Of a stretch of DNA of 64,000 nucleotides, positions 46,086 through 54,705 are shown in pieces. Source of the DNA: Marinifilum breve (GTDB lineage: Bacteria; Bacteroidota; Bacteroidia; Bacteroidales; Marinifilaceae); assembly GCF_003202155.1 (NCBI RefSeq), contig NZ_QFLI01000009.1, positions 62,001-126,000 of the forward strand. The letters run 5' to 3'. Under the pieces are notes generated by a model. That model searched no databases and was not told where the DNA came from. It worked only from the letters and a program-made list of their open reading frames with translations. The position numbers were made by a program, and so were the translations under genes. Each line of letters starts with the position of its first letter. Position 1 is the stretch's first letter.

Positions 46086-49000
46086 TTAAAAATAAGCTCT
46101 CAACTCCATGCTGCCAACATGTATGGTTTTTCCTCCTTCACTCTGACGCCCGTTATAAGATATATTCATTTGGAATACTTTGGATAATTGTTGGTTGTAC
46201 CCCAAGTTCCAGGTTGAGTTGTTGCCAGGTAAAAATCCTTCCAACATTTCGTATGCGATTGAAGTATTTGAATCGGAATTGTATTCCAGATTAAGGAAGT
46301 TGATTGCAGCCTGAAGTTTTCCTGTTTTTGTAAGTGCATATTGACAATTGGCACCCAGGTTGTGAGTTTTTGATTTCTCAGTAGCTAATTTGTTATCTTT
46401 TTGTTGATAGGTGTAGCTTAATCCAAATTGAAACACAAGACTGGTTTGGAATTTTAATTGGAGCTCGTTTTTGATCTCTTTTAAGCGATAGTTTTGATTG
46501 GTAAATCCTTCCTGGTAAAGGCTTTTGGTGCCGAAATCTATACGGTTCGAAATTTGACTTGATTTGCCAATGTTCCAGTTGTAACGGAATCCGTTTTGTT
46601 CTAACTTTCGTCTTTCAACCCCTTGTGTAAGTAGCTGTTTGTTTCTGCTGCTTAAATGAATAATATCCCAATTGGTTTTCGATTTTGGTTTTCGGTAGGA
46701 GAAAGTATTCTGAAAGCTGGAATTCACAGTAATTAAATTCTCGTCAGAAGCATAAGATTGGAAGGGGTTGGCATAAAGATTAAAATCATTATCCAAACTT
46801 TTCTTAGATAAACGATAAGCAAAACGGTTGCTAAATCGGGAAATGAACGAACCAAAGCTCGATTTTGTTTTTAAACGCCTAAGTCGCAAATTAAATACCT
46901 GTCTAAAATCGCTGGTATAAACTTTATTGTAATTGTTCGTGTTGGTAGCAATTCTAATGTAGTTGGCTTCGTCTTTAAACGAGGCGATTTCGAATTCATT
47001 CAATTCTTTTACATCATTGTTATTGTAATCGGTCCAGCGGTAAACGCCTCTTCCATCATTTACTTCAAAATATGAAAATTCCTTTTCACTTTCTAATCCT
47101 GAACCCAATTCGTAGTAAGTAGAAGTTTGCAACAATCCTTTTTTAACTTTGGCCTGATGTTCCAGCTTTCCAAGGAAGGTATTTTCCGGTTTTTCGTTGC
47201 CAATAGCATTTTCACTAATCTTTAATCGACGGTAAATACTTTCGATTTTTAGTTGGTGCTTCCTGTTCTTTTTAAGCCAGATTTTACCCCCAAAATCCTC
47301 TGATTCACTTTGGGTTTTTAACTCATTATCCAATGGAAGAAAATCTTTTCGTTTGCGATAATAGGCTTGAAATTGATTTTCAGTAGAATCCTGATTTTCG
47401 ATATATAATTTATAAGAATAAAAGGAGAAGCTACTCGCCAATAGATTTTTGTTTTCAGAATTTTCAATCTGATTGTTTTCATTTTCTGTTTCAAGTCCGA
47501 TTTTGGCAATTTTTGTTGAGTATGCAGCATTTAATGTGTGTCGATAAAATTTGCTTTCCAGATTTTTCTGATCGGTACTTAATAAATTGCCATTGAACTG
47601 TATAGAGTGCCTATTTTTCTGATAATCGAAGTTTAAATTTTGATTAACACCTCTGTAATCAGATTCTCTTTTTAGTACAGATATATTATGAGTAATTGAA
47701 CCCCAATTTGCATTGATGAATTGATTTACCAAGGCAATGTGGTTTTCATTGTTCTTATTGGCACTTTCTTCAATATTCCAATCTCTATTGAATTCAACCG
47801 ACCTAAAATTCTCTATTTGCTCAAAGTTTTTCTGCATAAAATGCATGTTGAGTTGAGTGTTCAAAAACTTAGTTGTGTCAGCAATCAAAGTTTTTTTAGC
47901 CAAGGAAAATTCTGCTGCAATTCCTTGATTATCGCCATCATCAATTGAAGAGAATGTGTTTAAATCTTTATTGCTTAAGGCAATTTCAAATCGAGAATTG
48001 AATGTATCGGATAGCTTATAATCGGCTCCTAAGCTTAGCATTTGTTGCTTTTGTGGAGTGATTAATTTCGATACTGGAGCATAATCGCCTTGCGAGATTC
48101 CATCTATTGGATCAACCCATTGATAAATTCTACCATTTGCTACGCTATTAACTTGAATGTAATTCCCTCCATTGCTTCCTACAAAAGAGAAATTCACCCT
48201 GTATATTGCTTCTTCAGGTGTTGTAGAGTATTCGTATATCGAGTAAGCTACTTCGCCCACAGTTTTGGAAACTTTTCGATACAGAACAAAATCATTGGAA
48301 TATTCAACTACCTCTTCGTTTGGTACCAAGGCCAAATCAAGATTATCGCCAATATTGCTTAATAGCTGTTTATCTTCCTGGCTTAGGGTTTGATCCAATG
48401 GTTGATTCTTGCTATCCTGTTCATGGTAAATGTTGAACCAAATTTTCCCTTTTTGGGTTTTGTACTCATTGGCATTAAAAATCAGGTAACGAGAATAGTT
48501 CTTTTCGGAATATTCAAATTCCACAACTATTCGAGAGTTTCTTGTTATTGGTTGTTGAGTGGTAAAACTCAATTCTGCGGTATTGTAATTGATCACATAA
48601 TCGTAGTTTTCTCCACGCATTAATTTTTTGCCATCCAGAAACACTTTTTCCGAACCCGCGAGAACTACAATATAGCTTTCATTATTCACACCAGTTAATC
48701 GGTATGGACCTTGAATTCCTTCCGACCCGGGAATTTCCATTCTTCTGAATTTCCCTTTGGCAATTGAAGCGCTAATTGTTGATTTCAACTCGTTGCCGTT
48801 CTTGTTTCTGCTGATTAAACCGGAAAACTTCCCTCCTTGAACCTTTTTATAGAAGCGCATAAAATTTCCTTCCGGCGATTCAATTTCGTAGTCACCAAGA
48901 GTAAGTTCCTTGGTATCATCAAAAAGCTTGATGTAAATTCTATCAAAATCCTGAATGGATTGCGTATTTCCATCGGGCTGAATAGGAATGTTATTGTCAG

Positions 49001-49535
49001 AAATGGCAGCAAGAATATTGACATCATCACTCAATTTTCCTGATAACTGAAGGTTTAAATTGGAGTTGGTAACTACATCCTGATTGTTTCCATATGAAAT
49101 GCCCCTGGAATAATTTCCTTGTTTTTGCAACTGACTATCGTTGAGAATACCTCTGTTGCTATAATTTCTTACCGTTGAAAATACTCTTGGTCTTGCATCT
49201 CCAGCCAGGTTAATTTCGGATAGATTTCTTGTGTATATTGGCTTACTGATATTGTAATTGTATATTCTATATTTAATAAGGATTGAATCACTGATTTCCT
49301 TTAGTTTTGGATTGGGGATCAGTTCTCCTTTTGCTGAATTAATTTGATACCAATCTTTTTGTATTTCTTTCTTATTATGGAAGAGCTTTACGGTAGCTGG
49401 TAAAATAATTAAGGAGTCTAGCTGTATGGTATCTCGATTGACTAAAATTCTTTTTGATCTTAGATTGTTTTGAGAGAGCCCGATCTGCTTAAGACCAAAA
49501 CAAAGAAGTAATATGATGAAAATCCGAAGTTTCAA
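46086..49535 (-). CDS. large outer-membrane beta-barrel protein of unknown function
   Basis: An 1149-residue exported protein: signal peptide ending IGLSQ, then an N-terminal stretch that resembles carbohydrate- or peptide-surface proteins (LVNRDTIQLDSLIILPATVKLF), and from about residue 130 alternating polar/hydrophobic strands with frequent aromatic residues, ending in ELRAYF. A C-terminal phenylalanine and strand-rich pattern fit an outer-membrane barrel. No TonB box, plug or SusC-like domain is seen. Internal phrases such as GDYEIESPEGNFMRFYKKVQGG suggest a conserved family in Bacteroidota, but I do not recognise a characterised member. Confidence 0.7.
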   Translation of the reverse strand: MKLRIFIILLLCFGLKQIGLSQNNLRSKRILVNRDTIQLDSLIILPATVKLFHNKKEIQKDWYQINSAKGELIPNPKLKEISDSILIKYRIYNYNISKPIYTRNLSEINLAGDARPRVFSTVRNYSNRGILNDSQLQKQGNYSRGISYGNNQDVVTNSNLNLQLSGKLSDDVNILAAISDNNIPIQPDGNTQSIQDFDRIYIKLFDDTKELTLGDYEIESPEGNFMRFYKKVQGGKFSGLISRNKNGNELKSTISASIAKGKFRRMEIPGSEGIQGPYRLTGVNNESYIVVLAGSEKVFLDGKKLMRGENYDYVINYNTAELSFTTQQPITRNSRIVVEFEYSEKNYSRYLIFNANEYKTQKGKIWFNIYHEQDSKNQPLDQTLSQEDKQLLSNIGDNLDLALVPNEEVVEYSNDFVLYRKVSKTVGEVAYSIYEYSTTPEEAIYRVNFSFVGSNGGNYIQVNSVANGRIYQWVDPIDGISQGDYAPVSKLITPQKQQMLSLGADYKLSDTFNSRFEIALSNKDLNTFSSIDDGDNQGIAAEFSLAKKTLIADTTKFLNTQLNMHFMQKNFEQIENFRSVEFNRDWNIEESANKNNENHIALVNQFINANWGSITHNISVLKRESDYRGVNQNLNFDYQKNRHSIQFNGNLLSTDQKNLESKFYRHTLNAAYSTKIAKIGLETENENNQIENSENKNLLASSFSFYSYKLYIENQDSTENQFQAYYRKRKDFLPLDNELKTQSESEDFGGKIWLKKNRKHQLKIESIYRRLKISENAIGNEKPENTFLGKLEHQAKVKKGLLQTSTYYELGSGLESEKEFSYFEVNDGRGVYRWTDYNNNDVKELNEFEIASFKDEANYIRIATNTNNYNKVYTSDFRQVFNLRLRRLKTKSSFGSFISRFSNRFAYRLSKKSLDNDFNLYANPFQSYASDENLITVNSSFQNTFSYRKPKSKTNWDIIHLSSRNKQLLTQGVERRKLEQNGFRYNWNIGKSSQISNRIDFGTKSLYQEGFTNQNYRLKEIKNELQLKFQTSLVFQFGLSYTYQQKDNKLATEKSKTHNLGANCQYALTKTGKLQAAINFLNLEYNSDSNTSIAYEMLEGFLPGNNSTWNLGYNQQLSKVFQMNISYNGRQSEGGKTIHVGSMELRAYF

Positions 49536-49673
49536 TAGAAGATATTCTTTAAGCTGACTTTAGGTATAAAATGATTCGCTTCATTAATAACGAAATCTGA
49601 TCTTTAAAATTATTAGTTTTGCAGAGAATAAATATAGCGAAGCTGTTCCGTTAAACATTAATTTTTTTCAAAT

Positions 49674-50903
49674 ATGGTTCTTTTTTACAACCTGTCGATT
49701 CGATTGTATGTTCTTTTAATTAGAATTGCTGCATTTTTTAATCCCAAAGCCAAACAATGGGTTGTTGGTAGAAAGGGCGTATTTAAGAAGCTTCAAGAGG
49801 CAATTCGTGGTGAAGAAGATATTATTTGGTTTCATTCTGCCTCATTGGGAGAGTTTGAGCAAGGAAGACCAGTTATTGAAAATTTTAAGGAGAAGTATCC
49901 TAACAGTAAAATTCTGCTAACATTCTTTTCTCCTTCGGGTTATGAAGTTCGTAAAAATTACGAAGGAGCTGATTATGTTTTTTATTTGCCCCCGGATTTT
50001 GCAGGAAATGCAAAGCGTTTTATGGACATTGTAAATCCTAGGATGGCATTTTTTATCAAGTATGAGTTTTGGCATCATTATTTGAAAGAGTTGAAGAAAA
50101 GAAATGTGCCGACTTATATTTTCTCAACGATTTTCAGACCAGATCAGTTGTTTTTTAAAGTGTATGGAGCTTTTCACAGGAGAATGCTAAGTGCATTTAC
50201 CCATTTGTTTGTGCAGAACCAGGAATCGGTTGATTTATTAAATAGTATTGGCCTTTCGAATGTAACACTTACTGGTGACACCCGATTTGATCGTGTATAT
50301 ACAATTGCAACTGGTTCTAAAACTTTACCAAAAGTAGAGGGCTTTGCACAAGGTAAGGAAGTGCTTATTGCGGGTAGCACCTGGCCAAAAGATGAAGAGA
50401 ATATCATCAAATATTTAAATGAGACTAAAAATTCCTACAAGTATATTATTGCTGCGCACGAAGTAGATGAAGATCATATCAACAATATTACTTCTAAAAT
50501 TCAAAAAACATGGGTGAGATATACCAAGGCAACAAAAGAAGAAATTGATGCTGCAGAAGTATTGGTGATTGATTGCATTGGAGTTTTATCTTCATTGTAT
50601 CGATATGGAACGGTTTCCTATATCGGAGGAGGATTTGGAAGAGGAATTCACAACACTTTGGAGGCAGCTACCTTTGGATTGCCCGTAATATTTGGACCAA
50701 ATTATCACAAATTTCAAGAAGCAAAAGATCTTATTGAAATAGGTGCTTCAAAATCTTATGAAAACTATTCTGAATTGAAAAATCTTCTTGATAACTTCTA
50801 CGAAAATTCAGAAAAAAGAAATTATTCAGGGCTTCAATCTAAAAATTACGTAGATAGAATGCGTGGAGCTAGCGATAAAATTTTATCTGAAATTCAGGTC
50901 TGA
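49674..50903 (+). CDS. waaA: 3-deoxy-D-manno-octulosonic acid transferase
   Basis: A 409-residue GT30-family glycosyltransferase that adds Kdo to lipid A precursor. It has an N-terminal membrane-associating helix (LSIRLYVLLIRIAAFF), the catalytic glutamate in FHSASLGEFEQGRPV near residue 60, and the donor-site segments IAGSTWPKDEENI and SYIGGGFGRGIHNTLEAATFGLPVIFGP. This confirms an LPS-bearing outer membrane. Single gene with a -7-like box TAGTTTTG at 49614-49621. Confidence 0.95.
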   Translation: MVLFYNLSIRLYVLLIRIAAFFNPKAKQWVVGRKGVFKKLQEAIRGEEDIIWFHSASLGEFEQGRPVIENFKEKYPNSKILLTFFSPSGYEVRKNYEGADYVFYLPPDFAGNAKRFMDIVNPRMAFFIKYEFWHHYLKELKKRNVPTYIFSTIFRPDQLFFKVYGAFHRRMLSAFTHLFVQNQESVDLLNSIGLSNVTLTGDTRFDRVYTIATGSKTLPKVEGFAQGKEVLIAGSTWPKDEENIIKYLNETKNSYKYIIAAHEVDEDHINNITSKIQKTWVRYTKATKEEIDAAEVLVIDCIGVLSSLYRYGTVSYIGGGFGRGIHNTLEAATFGLPVIFGPNYHKFQEAKDLIEIGASKSYENYSELKNLLDNFYENSEKRNYSGLQSKNYVDRMRGASDKILSEIQV

Positions 50904-51309
50904 TTTCATTGTCTTTTTTGAATGCTCAGGTTTTACTGGGGGTGCCACGTTTTTGACATTGTAATTTTATAAATCGCCTTAAAATGGTGATGAATGGATT
51001 TGTTTAAATCGAGAAGTTTTATTATCTGAGAAGAGGCGTTAGTTTTTCTTTTTGGACAACTTTTCAAAAAAATAAAAAAGTTAAAGTTTGCCAAATCAAT
51101 AAATTAACATGTTTTTGTGGATAACTTTTCATTAAAAAAAGATTTTGTTGTTGTACGGTAAGGGTGCTTTGTGTAACTTGCATATTACAAAAATGGACCG
51201 GGTAAAGCCGGTCATTTTGCTGATATATAGAGACAAGTTATTCGCAGTAAGAACCACTTTTTTGAGAACCTGAATGGAAGTTAAAGAGAAGCAACAACAA
51301 GGAGAAAAA
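50904..51309. promoter_or_regulatory. nrdJ upstream region with DnaA-box and dyad elements
   Basis: This 406-bp stretch holds no gene. It has a perfect DnaA-box complement TGTGGATAA (51116-51124), a repeated GGAyAACTTTTCA (51054-51066 and 51119-51131), a TGTAA-N8-TTACA dyad (51172-51189) and a stem ACCGG/CCGGT (about 51197-51212) with outer AAATG/CATTT pairing. No cobalamin riboswitch was recognised. An AGGAG sequence stands 6 bases before the chosen ATG. Confidence 0.5.
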
Positions 51310-53826
51310 ATGAAAGAGACTTTCAACCCTGAAGAAGCCTTTCAAGCGTCTTTTAAATATTTTAATGGTGATGAGTTGGCAGCACGTGTTTGGTTGAACA
51401 AATATGCACTGAAAGATTCGTTCGGAAATATTTATGAAAAGACCCCGGATGATATGCACCACAGAATTGCAAGTGAAATTGCAAGAATTGAAAAGCGTTA
51501 TCCGAATCCGCTAAGCGAAGAAGAAATTTTCGCTGTACTTAAAGACTTTAAATATATCGTTCCACAAGGAAGCCCTATGTCTGGAATTGGTAACAAATTC
51601 CAAATAGCATCTTTGTCTAACTGTTTTGTGATTGGTAATGATGGAGACTCCGATTCATATGGTGGAATCATGAAGATCGATCAGGAACAAGTTCAATTGA
51701 TGAAACGTAGAGGTGGAGTTGGACACGATTTATCTCACATCCGTCCTAAAGGTTCACCGGTTAAAAATTCAGCTTTAACTTCAACAGGAGTTGTTCCTTT
51801 TATGGAGCGTTATTCAAACTCAACAAGAGAGGTTGCACAAGACGGTCGTCGTGGAGCTTTGATGTTAAGTGTTTCTGTAAAGCACCCAGATTCGGAAGAA
51901 TTTATTGATGCTAAAATGGAGCAGGGTAAGGTTACCGGAGCAAATGTTTCTGTGAAAATTCATGATGAGTTTATGCAGGCAGTATTGGATGGTAAACCAT
52001 ACACTCAACAATACCCTATTAATGCAGAAAATCCAACTTATAAAAAAGATATAGATGCAGGAAAGCTTTGGAACAAAATTGTTCACAATGCTTGGAAATC
52101 TGCAGAGCCAGGAATTTTATTTTGGGATACTATTGAAAATGAATCGGTACCTGATTGTTATGCTGATCTAGGTTACAGAACTGTTTCTACAAATCCTTGT
52201 GGTGAGATTCCTTTGTGTCCATACGATAGCTGTCGTTTGTTGGCAATTAACTTGTACAGCTATGTTGAGAATCCGTTTACTAAAAAAGCGAAATTTAATT
52301 TCGATTTGTTCAAGAAACATGTAGCTCTTGCGCAAAGAATCATGGATGATATCATCGACTTGGAATTGGAGAAAATTGATGCAATTATCGAAAAGATTGA
52401 TTCAGATCCAGAAGGAAGTGATATTAAAAGAGTAGAAAAAGATCTTTGGACCAATATCAAAACCAAAGCGAACGAAGGTAGAAGAACAGGTGTTGGTATT
52501 ACTGCTGAAGGTGATATGATTGCAGCTCTTGGAATGCGTTATGGTAGCGATGAAGCTATTGATTTCTCAGTAGAAGTTCACAAAACTATTGCTGTTGAAG
52601 CTTATCGTTCATCTGTTTATTTGGCTAAGGATCGTGGATCTTTCGATATTTTCGACATCAAGAGAGAAAGTAAAAACCCATTTATTTTGCGTTTGAAAGA
52701 GGCTGATGAGAGTCTTTATGCAGATATGCAAAAATATGGTCGTAGAAATATTGCTTGTTTGACCATTGCTCCAACAGGAACAACAAGTTTGATGACTCAA
52801 ACTACTTCAGGTATTGAGCCGGTATTTATGCCTGTTTACAAGCGTAGAAGAAAAGTAAATCCTAACGATAAAGATGTAAGAGTTGACTTTGTAGATGAGG
52901 TTGGTGACAGCTGGGAAGAATTTGTTGTATTCCACCACAAATTTGTGACTTGGATGGAAGCAAACGGAATAAACGCAGCACAGCACTTCACAAACGAGGA
53001 AGTTGATGAATTGGTGAAAAAATCACCTTACTATAAAGCTACTTCGAACGATGTGGATTGGGTACAGAAAGTGCGCATGCAGGGTAGAGTACAGAAATGG
53101 GTAGATCACTCGATTAGTGTAACTGTAAACTTGCCTTCAGATGTGCCAGAATCATTGGTTGGTGATTTGTATGTTGAAGCATGGAAGAGCGGTTGTAAAG
53201 GTTGTACAGTATACCGTGACGGATCTCGTTCAGGCGTATTGATCTCTAATGATAAGAAAGAAGAAGAGGCTAAAGTTGTACCAGAAAAACGTCCTGCTGA
53301 ATTGGAAGCAGAAGTTGTACGTTTCCAAAATAACAAAGAAAAATGGATTGCCTTTATCGGTTTATATAAAGGACAGCCTTACGAAATTTTTACCGGTATT
53401 GCTGATGATGAAGAAGGTATCTTGTTGCCAAAATCAGTGAATAAAGGTATTATCATTAAGAGAAAGGATGATGAAGGGAATACTCGTTACGACTTCCAAT
53501 TCTGTAACAAACGAGGATTCAAAACCACATTCGAAGGTTTATCATACAAATTTGACAAGGAATACTGGAACTATGCAAAACTGATTTCAGGTGTATTGCG
53601 TCATGGTATGCCAATTGAGCAAGTGGTAAATCTTGTTTCAGGTCTTCAGTTAGATAGTGAAAATATTAATACCTGGAAAAACGGTGTTGAGCGTGCACTT
53701 AAAAAGTACATTCCGAATGGAACCAAAGCCAAAGGTATGAAATGTACTGATTGTGGTTCAGATCATATCATTTATCAGGAAGGTTGTTTAATTTGCCAGT
53801 CTTGTGGAACATCAAAATGTGGATAA
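51310..53826 (+). CDS. nrdJ: adenosylcobalamin-dependent (class II) ribonucleotide reductase
   Basis: About 838 residues. It reduces ribonucleotides to deoxyribonucleotides using B12, independently of oxygen. The NPCGEIPL motif with the active-site cysteine/glutamate is near residue 295, the first disulfide cysteine near SLSNCFV, the TIAPTGTTSLM phosphate-binding segment is central, and the C-terminus carries two CxxC pairs plus KCG, a redox/zinc tail typical of long NrdJ. ATG 51310 has an AGGAG site and matches usual starts; in-frame ATG 51274 would add 12 glutamine/lysine-rich residues. A terminator follows. Confidence 0.95.
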   Translation: MKETFNPEEAFQASFKYFNGDELAARVWLNKYALKDSFGNIYEKTPDDMHHRIASEIARIEKRYPNPLSEEEIFAVLKDFKYIVPQGSPMSGIGNKFQIASLSNCFVIGNDGDSDSYGGIMKIDQEQVQLMKRRGGVGHDLSHIRPKGSPVKNSALTSTGVVPFMERYSNSTREVAQDGRRGALMLSVSVKHPDSEEFIDAKMEQGKVTGANVSVKIHDEFMQAVLDGKPYTQQYPINAENPTYKKDIDAGKLWNKIVHNAWKSAEPGILFWDTIENESVPDCYADLGYRTVSTNPCGEIPLCPYDSCRLLAINLYSYVENPFTKKAKFNFDLFKKHVALAQRIMDDIIDLELEKIDAIIEKIDSDPEGSDIKRVEKDLWTNIKTKANEGRRTGVGITAEGDMIAALGMRYGSDEAIDFSVEVHKTIAVEAYRSSVYLAKDRGSFDIFDIKRESKNPFILRLKEADESLYADMQKYGRRNIACLTIAPTGTTSLMTQTTSGIEPVFMPVYKRRRKVNPNDKDVRVDFVDEVGDSWEEFVVFHHKFVTWMEANGINAAQHFTNEEVDELVKKSPYYKATSNDVDWVQKVRMQGRVQKWVDHSISVTVNLPSDVPESLVGDLYVEAWKSGCKGCTVYRDGSRSGVLISNDKKEEEAKVVPEKRPAELEAEVVRFQNNKEKWIAFIGLYKGQPYEIFTGIADDEEGILLPKSVNKGIIIKRKDDEGNTRYDFQFCNKRGFKTTFEGLSYKFDKEYWNYAKLISGVLRHGMPIEQVVNLVSGLQLDSENINTWKNGVERALKKYIPNGTKAKGMKCTDCGSDHIIYQEGCLICQSCGTSKCG

Positions 53827-53857
53827 CCACTTTATAAATAACAAACCACTTTTAAAT

Positions 53858-53887
53858 AAAGGAGTCTTTTAAGGCTCCTTTTTTTTA
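53858..53887 (+). terminator. nrdJ intrinsic terminator
   Basis: AAAGGAG (53858-53864) pairs with CTCCTTT (53875-53881), followed by a T-run. Confidence 0.85.
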
Positions 53888-53951
53888 TTTCAAGTTTTCA
53901 AAATGGTTACTCTGTCTGTTTTGAACTGTAAGTAAAATTGTTTTAAAACAC

Positions 53952-53981
53952 TTGTTTTGTAAGTAAAAAATCTTATTTTTG
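53952..53981 (+). promoter_or_regulatory. promoter of candidate small RNA
   Basis: TTG (53952-53954), 19-bp spacer and TATTTTTG (53974-53981). A direct repeat TGTAAGTAAAA occurs at 53927-53937 and 53958-53968, the second copy inside the spacer. Confidence 0.65.
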
Positions 53982-53986
53982 TTTCA

Positions 53987-54124
53987 ATCAGTTTAGATTT
54001 CAGTTTTAAAACTTATAAATATAAAGTTGACTTCAATGTCAACAATACTGAGTTCAAGAAATTGACATACGACTGTTTAAATTTATTTCTGTTGTTAGGG
54101 CTTTTCATTGAGAAGCCCTTTTTT
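53987..54124 (+). ncRNA. candidate intergenic small RNA of about 138 nt
   Basis: Between nrdJ and the receiver gene lies a complete promoter-to-terminator unit with no plausible open reading frame. From the predicted start near 53987 it contains the palindrome AGTTTTAAAACT (54002-54013), a perfect GTTGAC/GTCAAC hairpin (54026-54043) and ends in a GGGCTT/AAGCCC terminator with T-tail (54098-54124). The downstream gene has its own promoter (54165-54194), so this is not simply its leader. I do not recognise 6S, tmRNA, SRP or RNase P RNA in it. End points are predictions. Confidence 0.5.
54098..54124 (+). terminator. terminator of candidate small RNA
   Basis: GGGCTT (54098-54103) pairs with AAGCCC (54113-54118), extended by TC/GA with one bulge, followed by TTTTTT. 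Confidence 0.82.
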
Positions 54125-54164
54125 ACTTTGTGTGTAAAAAAGTTCATATTAGATTCGGATTTTT

Positions 54165-54194
54165 TTTGTCTTATCATAAAATATTCTAACTTTG
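54165..54194 (+). promoter_or_regulatory. promoter of lone receiver gene
   Basis: TTTG (54165-54168), 18-bp spacer, TAACTTTG (54187-54194). The start would be near 54201, leaving a leader of about 37 nt. Confidence 0.68.
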
Positions 54195-54237
54195 GTATAA
54201 GACAATGAATTAACAAATAAAAAAGACGAAATAGCAT

Positions 54238-54624
54238 ATGAATTTCTCCTCTGAATACAACTGGGAAGGTAAAGTGTTACTTGTGGCAGAAGATGAAGAT
54301 TTTAATTATATCTTTCTGGAAGAAGTACTCACGGATACCAATGCTCGTTTAATTCGAGCTAAAGATGGAGAAGAAGCCATTCGTCTTTTTGAGTCCAATC
54401 CTGAAATTGATTTGGTGTTAATGGATATGCAAATGCCTGTAATGAATGGTTATGATGCTACCCGAAACATCAAGAAATTAAATCAGCAAATTCCTATTAT
54501 TGCACAAACGGCTTATCATTATGGTGAAGCATACGAAGAGATTATGGCTGCAGGCTGTGATGATTTTGTAACAAAACCTATTGATATTAACGGCCTAAAG
54601 GATGTGATTGCCCGATTTATTTAA
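54238..54624 (+). CDS. single-domain response regulator (paralogue)
   Basis: A 128-residue free-standing receiver: acidic pocket in VAEDEDFN, phospho-acceptor D63 (LVLMDMQMP), T91 (IIAQTA) and K113 (VTKPI). It shares the YNW N-terminal tail, the AGCDD block and overall pattern with the protein at 6353-6754; both look like receivers detached from a hybrid kinase. It has its own promoter, and no kinase is adjacent. It may act in a phosphorelay or as a CheY-like diffusible signal. Confidence 0.93.
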   Translation: MNFSSEYNWEGKVLLVAEDEDFNYIFLEEVLTDTNARLIRAKDGEEAIRLFESNPEIDLVLMDMQMPVMNGYDATRNIKKLNQQIPIIAQTAYHYGEAYEEIMAAGCDDFVTKPIDINGLKDVIARFI

Positions 54625-54705
54625 TTTTAAGCAGTTTCTTAATTTTCTACATTAAATTTCTTTTTCCATTTTCTTATCTTTGCTGCGAAATTAACGGATA
54701 TAAAA

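Noticed and set aside
50930-51045. Possible TPP or cobalamin riboswitch before nrdJ (GGGGGTGCC and CTGAGA motifs).
   Set aside because: The motifs are at the wrong spacing and the remaining conserved blocks of either riboswitch are missing.
51116-53826. Replication origin around the two DnaA-box 9-mers.
   Set aside because: Only two perfect boxes 2.7 kb apart, no AT-rich unwinding cluster, no dnaA/dnaN nearby, and near-chance frequency in this composition.
54013-54237. 74-codon minus-strand frame over the candidate small RNA.
   Set aside because: It crosses a promoter and a terminator on the other strand and has no recognisable protein features.
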